This document shows positions 1-4,836 of a DNA stretch of 9,976 bases, piece by piece. A program made the position numbers and the translations under genes. The stretch is taken from assembly GCA_016839635.1 (NCBI GenBank), contig JAEOTV010000202.1, forward strand, positions 1 to 9,976, given 5' to 3'. The notes below the pieces were generated by a model that had not been told where the DNA came from, searched no databases, and was given only the letters and a program-made list of their open reading frames with translations. How positions within the stretch are numbered: the stretch's first letter is position 1; every line of letters starts with the position of its first letter. The DNA comes from Promethearchaeota archaeon. GTDB lineage: Archaea; Asgardarchaeota; Lokiarchaeia; Sigynarchaeales; SOKP01.

Positions 1-2
1 AG

Positions 3-137
3 GAAGTAATTCTTGCTCCTGCTACAGATAAAGAGACTGATATGATAGCAATTGTCTCAAATCAAGAAGGATATGCAAAATTGTACTCACAATTCATAGG
101 ACCAATCTTTCAAGCAAATAGCCGACCGATACGGTAA
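3..137 (+). CDS. C-terminal end of a truncated gene, possibly a TrmB-like transcriptional regulator
   Basis: Frame 3 is open from the left edge and ends at TAA 135-137, giving 44 residues. The other two plus frames close within about 30 bases. The tail runs from EVILAPATDKETD through AIVSNQEGYAKLYSQF to a final NSRPIR. This pattern (short strand, 'I.SN', then an amphipathic helix with aromatic residues) resembles the C-terminal end of archaeal TrmB-type effector-binding domains, where a final helix follows a 'SN/TN' turn. That resemblance is from memory and weak, since no DNA-binding or sugar-binding part is in the window. The gene is convergent with the small minus-strand operon, and a T-rich stretch follows it. 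It could equally be another archaeal regulator or an unrelated protein. Confidence 0.5.
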   Translation, partial: EVILAPATDKETDMIAIVSNQEGYAKLYSQFIGPIFQANSRPIR

Positions 138-187
138 TTCTGGCAGAGTAGAAGTGTGAGAAACAAAAAACAGAACAATAAAAGAGT

Positions 188-228
188 TTAAAAATTTTTT
201 CAATATTTTTTATTTCTTGAAATTTTTT
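188..228 (+). terminator. T-rich archaeal-type terminator after the left-edge gene
   Basis: Several T-runs (five or six T each) lie 50-90 bases past the stop at 137, with no GC-rich stem. This matches T-tract-driven archaeal termination. The A5T6 stretch at 190-200 is self-complementary, so it could also serve minus-strand transcripts. The rest of the 138-340 spacer holds nothing I can recognise. Confidence 0.4.
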
Positions 229-340
229 GGCATATGACTTGACCTCTCATAGAGAAAGATTTCTTTGGTTGTAGGATCATATTGTAGACCAATTAATCAA
301 AAATAAAAAGTATATACAATATTTATCTTGCTTTTATATA

Positions 341-541
341 TCACCATGATCGTTTTCCCTCTTTGATTAATATATTAACAAAAAGAGCTTTATCTTCATT
401 GGACAGTTTTCTGAATTTCTTGACGTTTTCTGGGGAGAGATGTCGTTCAACAATGGGAAAACGGGCTTCATGGAAAAAGAAATCGTAAAGCTCTGGGGAT
501 TCTTTTATCTTAGGTATATCCTTTTTATTATGGTTTTTCAC
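341..541 (-). CDS. Small uncharacterised protein, 66 aa, second gene of a two-gene operon
   Basis: The start is GTG at 541-539, read on the minus strand. It is fixed by a Shine-Dalgarno sequence AGGAGGTG (550-557 on the + strand) placed 8 nt upstream, one of the strongest in the window. The gap from the stop of the upstream 62-codon gene is only 17 nt and holds this site, so the two genes are surely co-transcribed. The product is charged, lysine-rich and probably helical: a flexible N-terminus (KNHNKKDIPKIKES), an aromatic patch (LYDFFFHEARF), then a predicted helical half containing LSPENVKKFRKL and KALFVNILIKEG. It has no signal peptide, membrane segment or cysteine. I do not recognise the family. 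Small size, strong ribosome site and tight spacing resemble early genes of archaeal viruses or plasmids, but that is inference. Confidence 0.7.
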   Translation of the reverse strand: MKNHNKKDIPKIKESPELYDFFFHEARFPIVERHLSPENVKKFRKLSNEDKALFVNILIKEGKRSW

Positions 542-549
542 TTAATTTT

Positions 550-557
550 CACCTCCT
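550..557 (-). promoter_or_regulatory. Strong Shine-Dalgarno site for the 66-aa gene
   Basis: The minus strand reads AGGAGGTG, an eight-base match to the complement of the archaeal 16S 3' end. It lies 8 nt before the GTG start, in the 17-nt gap after the 62-aa gene. It is what decides the GTG start. Confidence 0.8.
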
Positions 558-558
558 T

Positions 559-747
559 TCAATAAATAGCCAATTCTTCAAACTCAGACTTATCAATGTA
601 TAAGTTCTTGAAATCGACCTCGTTGTAATAAAACACACATAAGGAACGAGATTTACTTAATCCTAATATGCATAGGGATTGAGCTTGATCTTTGGTCTCG
701 CACTTGGTGATGGTCTTATTATCGTGGTTCACGACATAATAACACAT
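559..747 (-). CDS. Small uncharacterised protein, 62 aa, first gene of a two-gene operon
   Basis: The ATG at 747-745 is preceded by GGAGGTT (755-761) with 7 nt spacing, so the start is well supported. The product begins MCYYVVNHDNKTITKCETK and has four cysteines (residues 2, 16, 26, 37), too irregularly spaced for a clear zinc motif. It reads as a small alpha/beta fold: a strand with 'YYVVNHDNKTI', a helix around 'KDQAQSLCILGLSK', then strands 'LCVFYYNEV' and 'LYI'. There is no signal peptide or membrane helix. Small cytosolic proteins opening with a 'VVNH.tK.I' strand are common among virus or plasmid accessory genes, but I cannot name a family. It is divergent from the 543-aa nuclease-like gene across a 75-bp gap. 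Confidence 0.7.
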   Translation of the reverse strand: MCYYVVNHDNKTITKCETKDQAQSLCILGLSKSRSLCVFYYNEVDFKNLYIDKSEFEELAIY

Positions 748-754
748 TTTTTTT

Positions 755-761
755 AACCTCC
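755..761 (-). promoter_or_regulatory. Shine-Dalgarno site for the 62-aa gene
   Basis: The minus strand reads GGAGGTT, 7 nt before the ATG. Together with the site at 550-557 it shows that this operon is SD-led, unlike several neighbours that appear leaderless. Confidence 0.75.
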
Positions 762-797
762 ATTTATTTTTTATGATGTTTTTTTAATCCAAGGTGA

Positions 798-807
798 TTT
801 AATTAAG
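798..807 (-). promoter_or_regulatory. Possible TATA box for the small-gene operon in the shared divergent spacer
   Basis: An AT-only TTAATTAAA-type element sits about 55 nt upstream of the ATG at 747. This would put the transcript start near 777 and leave a 30-nt leader containing the SD site. The element is nearly palindromic, so it could also serve the plus-strand gene starting at 823. The spacer is AT-rich throughout, so this is only a candidate. Confidence 0.25.
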
Positions 808-822
808 GACATAGGACAGAAA

Positions 823-2454
823 TTGAAAGACAGTTACTTTGAAATAATTCCAAATATCCTAACTAGTAGACAAATCCATACTTTTTCTGAATATTATCAA
901 CGAAAAGTTGTTCGAACATGTGTTAAATATGGTCTAAGATTTAAAGAGGTGCTTATAGATGAATATGGTCATAAGATGTTGGATTTGAGTAAGACACTTC
1001 CACTTACATCTCACTTTAACTTCCGTTTAGATAAACATATAAGCAAAGTTACTAATCTGAAGAGGGACCGAGCAGTAGGCTCAGAAGCTTTAGGTAAGGC
1101 GAAGCTTCATATAGTAAATAGATACAAAAATCTTAGGAATAAGAAAGTTGATAAAGAAATACACTATAGTAAAGTAATGAAATTTATAGAAAACTATGAT
1201 AAATTCTCTAAATATGTTTCAAGTAAATCTGGTCAAGGTAAGTTTTCAATATCGAACATAAAGCAAATAGAGGATTCTATTGAGCTAGCGCCTAAATCTT
1301 GGCTTTTTGAAAACATTAGGTATATGTTCCCAAAAAGATACGGATTACCAATTCGAGATAATGATTTATCTTGGTTTTTATTTGGAGATAGTGTTGAATA
1401 TGGCAAGGTAAGTAAACTGAAGTCTACAACTGAGGGAAAAGAATTACTAAAACGTATGGAGATTAGTGAGCTTTTGTCCATTGATTATCGTATATCCAAA
1501 CTTACAATTAATGACTTTAAGAACAAGAAAATAGATATTACTGAAGATCAACTGTATAAATTACAACAAGGTGTTAGTTATTTGATATATGAATTTATCT
1601 TTGGTAGATATCATGAGTCAACTTATGTGTCAAAGACTACTGATAAAGGAATAGAGACAGGATCTTATTATTTCACTCCGGAATATTTTGTCATAAGAGC
1701 ACTATTTTTCTTAGCAGCTGAAGCTAATAATGGAGATCCCTTAGATTTGAGTGAACTAGGTTCTGCTGTAGGAATATCTAAGATACAAGGTCATCTTTAT
1801 CAAGGATATGGATTTGGTGAAGATCGATTTGGTAAGATTTCGAGTTATATCAAGACTTTATTGATAAAAATGCCATCAAGTTCCAATGAAGAGATAGTTC
1901 TAATTGCAAAGAAGGCAATAGATGAATATGAGGATATATATGAGTCTAGACAGAAGGGATTAAATGATATTAAGGGAGATAAGACCTTTTTCCAAGGCGA
2001 TGTCCGAGGTTTCATGGAAGAACTTTTTGGTTTGGAATTCTTCTCAGAAAAGCAAGTTAGAAGGGCAGTGGGTCTTGATATAATAACTGTTATGAATGAT
2101 GACGATGTCCGTGAGACAATTAAAATTCATGGCAACTTTAAATTTGACGGATATCTGGAATTAACTAGATCATTAAAAGAATATTTAGGTTTAGATGACA
2201 AATGGCTTGGTATTGCTTTTGAGGCCATGGGAACATACTGGCACAGTTTACCAGATCAACAAGAGTCTGATAGAAAGAAAAGACTTATTTGTAAGGATAG
2301 GAATGTCTTATTAATAGAAATTAAAGAAGAGATTGACTCAGACAATTGGCTCAATGAAGTCGTTAAGCAACTTGAAGAGCAGACAGGTATTAAATTTATA
2401 CAAGAAACGTTTTCCAAGCTTAAAAATTTTATCGGACATTTCAAGAGGGATTAA
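823..2454 (+). CDS. Large orphan protein with a C-terminal Vsr/PD-(D/E)XK-like nuclease domain, 543 aa
   Basis: The C-terminal third carries the layout of the restriction-endonuclease-like (Vsr-like) family. In order: an 'lf..eFfSEKQVRR' segment (401-414); FKFDGY (439-444), whose D442 would be the first metal ligand; AFEAMGTYWH (465-474), matching the usual 'E.qG.QH' strand with E467 and H474; then D483, KK485-486 and C490; then VLLIEI (495-500), matching 'gi.LI.I'. Such proteins typically bind a metal and cut DNA, so a nuclease role is a family-based inference. Residues 1-390 are not recognised. They are mainly predicted helical and basic, with one HTH-like stretch (DLSELGSAVGISK, 308-320). 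The only standard start in the open frame is TTG 823, six nt after AGGA; a better GGTGAT at 793-798 lies too far away. There is no signal peptide or membrane helix. It is divergent from the small-gene operon and 57 bp before the 206-aa orphan. It might instead be a structural or replication protein with a degenerate nuclease fold. Confidence 0.75.
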   Translation: MKDSYFEIIPNILTSRQIHTFSEYYQRKVVRTCVKYGLRFKEVLIDEYGHKMLDLSKTLPLTSHFNFRLDKHISKVTNLKRDRAVGSEALGKAKLHIVNRYKNLRNKKVDKEIHYSKVMKFIENYDKFSKYVSSKSGQGKFSISNIKQIEDSIELAPKSWLFENIRYMFPKRYGLPIRDNDLSWFLFGDSVEYGKVSKLKSTTEGKELLKRMEISELLSIDYRISKLTINDFKNKKIDITEDQLYKLQQGVSYLIYEFIFGRYHESTYVSKTTDKGIETGSYYFTPEYFVIRALFFLAAEANNGDPLDLSELGSAVGISKIQGHLYQGYGFGEDRFGKISSYIKTLLIKMPSSSNEEIVLIAKKAIDEYEDIYESRQKGLNDIKGDKTFFQGDVRGFMEELFGLEFFSEKQVRRAVGLDIITVMNDDDVRETIKIHGNFKFDGYLELTRSLKEYLGLDDKWLGIAFEAMGTYWHSLPDQQESDRKKRLICKDRNVLLIEIKEEIDSDNWLNEVVKQLEEQTGIKFIQETFSKLKNFIGHFKRD

Positions 2455-2459
2455 TTGCA

Positions 2460-2485
2460 TTTTTTTTAATTTTACTTAATTTTTT
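2460..2485 (+). terminator. T-run terminator after the 543-aa gene
   Basis: An eight-T run (2460-2467) followed by further T4-T6 runs begins just after the TAA at 2452-2454. It separates this gene from the next, which has its own promoter-like element. Confidence 0.5.
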
Positions 2486-2490
2486 ATATC
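2481..2490 (+). promoter_or_regulatory. TATA box giving an apparently leaderless transcript of the 206-aa gene
   Basis: The element TTTTTATATC is centred about 26 nt upstream of the ATG at 2512, the standard archaeal distance from TATA to the first transcribed base. No Shine-Dalgarno sequence precedes the ATG, so the mRNA probably begins at or within a base or two of the start codon. Confidence 0.5.
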
Positions 2491-2511
2491 ATAATTGCTA
2501 TAATTTTTACA

Positions 2512-3132
2512 ATGAGCCGTAAATATCTTATTTGCCGTCAAAATAATAAGAATTGTCGATTCAAAGTTCTTGATTTGCAATTAGATATTTATATCTGTAA
2601 TTTTATGAAAGAATATTGGCAGGAGTTCAATAGCGGTAATAAATTTGGAGCTAAGAACTTACTTAGTAGAGCTTGTGAGTGGATACAGTGGGAAGAAAGG
2701 CGCCTAAAAATGCTTAGCAGGAGTGCCAGTAAAGAGACAATAAAAATGTTGGAGACCTTAGAAATAGGTGATACTCTATTCTGGACTCGCCAGTTAAAGG
2801 AAGTAAAGCTTTTAGAAAAACCTACTGAATTTACTCAAATTGTTAGAGTAAAATGTGAAAGCTCTAATGGTAGAATTGTAGAAGTTCCAGCATATTCTCT
2901 TCGTAAGATATCGAAGGGAAGTTTCTATAGTGAATATTTTCTGAATGATACACATAATGAAAATAGACTTAAGGAAATTGAACATAAAGCAAGACTTAAT
3001 GGCTTCAGAGCTGAGGTTGAATTGAAGAGGAATGGATACCTCATAAAGATTTATGGAGATTCGCAACAAGAAGTTGATGAATTTGTCAATCTCTGTTTAA
3101 AGCAGGATTTTGATATCTCTCGATTTATATGA
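2512..3132 (+). CDS. Uncharacterised cytosolic protein, 206 aa
   Basis: The gene runs from ATG 2512 to TGA 3130-3132. No SD site precedes it, but a TATA element at the right distance supports this start as leaderless. I do not recognise the family. Residues 1-20 hold two cysteines and many basic residues. Residues 28-80 are helical, with WIQWEERRLKMLSR basic and amphipathic. Residues 85-135 alternate short strands and turns (EIGDTLFW, FTQIVRVKCESSNGRIVEV), suggesting a small beta domain. The last 50 residues look like one beta-alpha-beta unit: a helix, 'NGFRAEVELKRNGYLIKIYG', then a helix with 'QQEVDEFVNLC'. There is no signal peptide or membrane segment. It follows the nuclease-like gene on the same strand, so a functional link is possible, but a T-run and a separate promoter stand between them. 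Confidence 0.65.
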   Translation: MSRKYLICRQNNKNCRFKVLDLQLDIYICNFMKEYWQEFNSGNKFGAKNLLSRACEWIQWEERRLKMLSRSASKETIKMLETLEIGDTLFWTRQLKEVKLLEKPTEFTQIVRVKCESSNGRIVEVPAYSLRKISKGSFYSEYFLNDTHNENRLKEIEHKARLNGFRAEVELKRNGYLIKIYGDSQQEVDEFVNLCLKQDFDISRFI

Positions 3133-3190
3133 CAATTCAAATTGTTAAATAGGTTTTTTATTTTCGTCTATTTTTTATCTCTAATTTTAT
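3133..3190 (+). terminator. Small palindrome plus T-runs terminating the 206-aa gene
   Basis: Immediately after the stop is a 6-bp inverted repeat (ACAATT, CA loop, AATTGT, 3132-3145), followed by several T6 tracts. The stem is weak and AT-only, so the T tracts probably do most of the work, as is usual in archaea. Confidence 0.45.
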
Positions 3191-3545
3191 TTTTCAATGT
3201 ATCACATATTCACATGTTCAGCTTCAAAATAGATTCAGGAAGTTCTTCTTTCCTCTAGAATTAGACATATTTGTAAAATTAGTATAAATTAATCTAATGA
3301 ATAAGAAACTTTCTACCATTAGTTCACCTCTAAATTGTTAAAATATCTTACAAATATTACTATTGAATGTGTAAATTTTTATTCTTATAATAGAACAAAC
3401 ACCTAATCTTGTTCTTAAATTTAAAAATTATAATAGGCTATCAATATTTTTGATAATCCGACGGATTTAATTGGAGATGAATCTTAAAGCGTCATGAAGA
3501 AAGATGATTTGGGGTAATACCAACATTTAAATATGGTGCTAAAGA

Positions 3546-3580
3546 AATAAATTATCTATAATTTTATAGATGAATTTATT
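3546..3580. repeat. 15-bp AT-rich hairpin upstream of the secreted-protein gene
   Basis: The left arm AATAAATTATCTATA (3546-3560) pairs completely with TATAGAT (3565-3571) and AATTTATT (3573-3580). The loop is ATTT and one G (3572) is bulged. It lies 54 nt before the preferred TTG start at 3634, in or next to the predicted promoter or leader. It could be an operator palindrome, an mRNA leader stem or a bidirectional terminator. The base composition favours chance palindromes, but 15 bp is long even here. Confidence 0.55.
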
Positions 3581-3617
3581 AAAAATACGTCTTTTGAGAT
3601 TTGATCTCAGTAGACTT

Positions 3618-3625
3618 AAAGGTGA
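3618..3625 (+). promoter_or_regulatory. Shine-Dalgarno site deciding the TTG start at 3634
   Basis: AAAGGTGA contains the GGTGA core complementary to the archaeal 16S tail and is 8 nt from TTG 3634. No comparable site precedes TTG 3601, and an in-frame GTG (3622) lies inside the SD itself. Confidence 0.6.
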
Positions 3626-3633
3626 AATCTAAT

Positions 3634-4242
3634 TTGTGGAAAAATCATAGAAGAAGTCATATATTTTTATTACTAATATTGTGCTGTTCCTTTTTAATCC
3701 CTTTTTTATCCATACCATTTGCGAGAGCTTCAACATATGCTACTGAAACTGCTATTGTTCAAGTAAGAACCCAAAATAATATAGGTCTTCCTATGTGTAC
3801 AATACAATTATACACACAGGCAGATACCTATGACCCTGGCTCGGGAAATTGGCGTATTCTTGATTATTATACAGGGATTTTCAATGAGTTTTATTTTATG
3901 TGGGTACCTGTATATTGGTGGATTTTCATTATCGATTGGGAGACTGCATTTGTATATGAAATTCTTGATATAGATTGGTATGAATACACAGTACCATATC
4001 TGGGAACTATAATTGCAGGTTCTACATGGACTTTTAAGCTTTATGAACGACGCAATACAAACAATTGGTTCAGTTTTGAATTACATGCATATGTTGTAGC
4101 TGGTGGCGGAACTGATGTAGGCTTCAGCCCAGTTTCAAGCTCGGGTAACGGTAACGGGTGGCAGCATTTTGTTGAAGAAATCGATTGGGACCAGCACGTA
4201 AGAGCATTCCTCGGAAAATGGATAGGGATGAATCCTGCGTAA
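3634..4242 (+). CDS. Secreted tryptophan-rich protein, about 202 aa
   Basis: I prefer the TTG at 3634. It has AAAGGTGA (3618-3625) 8 nt upstream and gives a textbook signal peptide: a basic start (WKNHRRSH), a hydrophobic core (IFLLLILCCSFLIPFLSIPF) and a cleavage-like ARAS. A longer reading from TTG 3601 adds 11 acidic or basic residues, lacks a ribosome site, and has its start in the loop of a small hairpin (TGAGAT / ATCTCA, 3595-3609). The mature part has 11 tryptophans in about 170 residues and many tyrosines. It starts with strands like a CarboxypepD_reg/Ig-like domain (AIVQVRTQNNIGLPMCTIQLY), passes through a very aromatic middle (WVPVYWWIFIIDWE), a strand-rich stretch (STWTFKLYERR) and a glycine/serine/asparagine loop, and ends EIDWDQHVRAFLGKWIG. 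No C-terminal anchor is seen. It may bind sugar or lie on the cell surface; no catalytic motif is visible and I cannot name a family. Confidence 0.65.
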   Translation: MWKNHRRSHIFLLLILCCSFLIPFLSIPFARASTYATETAIVQVRTQNNIGLPMCTIQLYTQADTYDPGSGNWRILDYYTGIFNEFYFMWVPVYWWIFIIDWETAFVYEILDIDWYEYTVPYLGTIIAGSTWTFKLYERRNTNNWFSFELHAYVVAGGGTDVGFSPVSSSGNGNGWQHFVEEIDWDQHVRAFLGKWIGMNPA

Positions 4243-4255
4243 ATTAAAATTCCAA

Positions 4256-4268
4256 CTTTTTTTTTTTT
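4256..4268 (+). terminator. T12 terminator between convergent genes
   Basis: A run of twelve T (4257-4268) begins 15 nt after the stop of the secreted-protein gene. It overlaps the last base pairs of the convergent ATP-cone gene, whose stop codon is at 4269-4267. Confidence 0.6.
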
Positions 4269-4692
4269 ATATATTTGTGTTAATTAATTTATTTACTTCA
4301 TGATATTCTGTGATTATCCAATTCATAATCTCTGAGACTACATCTTTAGATTCAACCTGTTCATTAAAGATTTTGTTTAAATCATACACTGGTAATCCTA
4401 CTCTTGTATACTTTAATCGTTCCTGCTCAAATCCGTTCTGAAGCAAATGAACATTTACAATTTCCCTGATAAGTGGTGCAGTTATCAAATTCAAGTTTGC
4501 GGAAACTAAAAATCGTACAACTTGTTCTGTAATCTTTTTTGCATTAAATTTAGAAATATTTGTTTCCTTTAGGAGCGATTGATAAATAAATCCTGGATGA
4601 AAAATATAAGTTCCATTTTTAGTATGAACTTTAGGCAAAAATTTTGCAAAGTTAGGAAATAAATCGCTATATTTCTTACTTTTTACAGACAC
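4267..4692 (-). CDS. Stand-alone ATP-cone protein resembling the N-terminal domain of anaerobic ribonucleotide reductase (NrdD), 141 aa
   Basis: Residues 20-110 follow the ATP-cone layout. 'VHTKNGTYIFHPGFIYQSLLKET' (22-44) matches the '+rdG...pFd...I..sl..e' opening. 'AKKITEQVVRFL' (51-62) is the second helix. 'ITAPLIREIVNVHLLQNGFEQERLKYTRVG' (70-99) matches 'itt..IrdiV...L...g...a..Ytr+G'. The following 'RVGLPVYDLNKIF' (97-109) is the phrase found after the cone in archaeal NrdD. ATP-cones bind ATP or dATP and switch ribonucleotide reductase on or off. Full NrdD is about 600-700 residues; here the ORF stops after 'IITEYHEVNKLIN', roughly where the catalytic barrel would begin, and no NrdD catalytic sequence follows. 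There is no zinc ribbon, so it is not NrdR. The start is GTG 4692-4690, without SD but with a TATA element 26 nt upstream. It may be a trans-acting nucleotide sensor or a relic of a split nrdD. Confidence 0.65.
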   Translation of the reverse strand: MSVKSKKYSDLFPNFAKFLPKVHTKNGTYIFHPGFIYQSLLKETNISKFNAKKITEQVVRFLVSANLNLITAPLIREIVNVHLLQNGFEQERLKYTRVGLPVYDLNKIFNEQVESKDVVSEIMNWIITEYHEVNKLINTNI

Positions 4693-4713
4693 AATTAAGA
4701 ATAAGTTTGTTAT

Positions 4714-4723
4714 TATTTAAATA
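4714..4723 (-). promoter_or_regulatory. TATA box for the ATP-cone gene, leaderless start likely
   Basis: The minus strand reads TATTTAAATA, centred 26 nt from the GTG start, and no SD lies between. The upstream side is a T-run rather than the purine-rich BRE, so confidence is moderate. Confidence 0.4.
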
Positions 4724-4836
4724 AAAAAAAGAGAATTATTATAAATAACTAAATGTAATATTGGAATATATATATCGATTTAAAACCTCTAAGAGCAAAT
4801 AAAATAAGATGGGATTTATTAATTCTACTTATTTAT

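Larger units (their letters stand above)
3133..3600. other. Long non-coding spacer rich in inverted repeats
   Basis: This 468-bp spacer has no credible ORF. The longest frames are a dozen codons with no ribosome site. It contains perfect short inverted repeats at 3392-3415 (AGAACAA / TTGTTCT, 10-nt loop), 3439-3455 (TATCAA / TTGATA) and 3455-3467 (AATCCG-A-CGGATT), then the large hairpin at 3546-3580. Bases 3455-3540 are visibly richer in G and C than the flanks, a pattern often seen for structured RNA in AT-rich genomes. I could not match it to a tRNA, a C/D-box RNA or any riboswitch I know. It may simply be a 3' end followed by the promoter and leader of the secreted-protein gene. Confidence 0.45.

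Noticed and set aside
240..300. Possible tRNA-like stretch in the left spacer
   Set aside because: No GGTTC-type T-arm, no closing acceptor stem and no clover-leaf could be drawn.
1233..1481. Antisense ORF inside the 543-aa nuclease-like gene
   Set aside because: No ribosome site, fully covered by a longer and more protein-like frame on the other strand, and composition is a mirror of that gene.
341..3132. Calling the block a provirus or toxin-antitoxin system
   Set aside because: No integrase, capsid, att repeat or recognisable toxin or antitoxin motif is present; only the gene sizes and layout suggest it.
3495..3519. Tiny ORF (ATG AAG AAA GAT ..., 7 codons) in the 3133-3600 spacer
   Set aside because: Too short, no SD, and other frames close at once; more likely part of a leader or non-coding RNA.
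3601..4266. Remainder of a frameshifted nrdD downstream of the ATP-cone gene
   Set aside because: Reading the minus strand past 4267 in all frames gives no AH..GD.HIHD-type catalytic sequence; the space is filled by the convergent secreted-protein gene.
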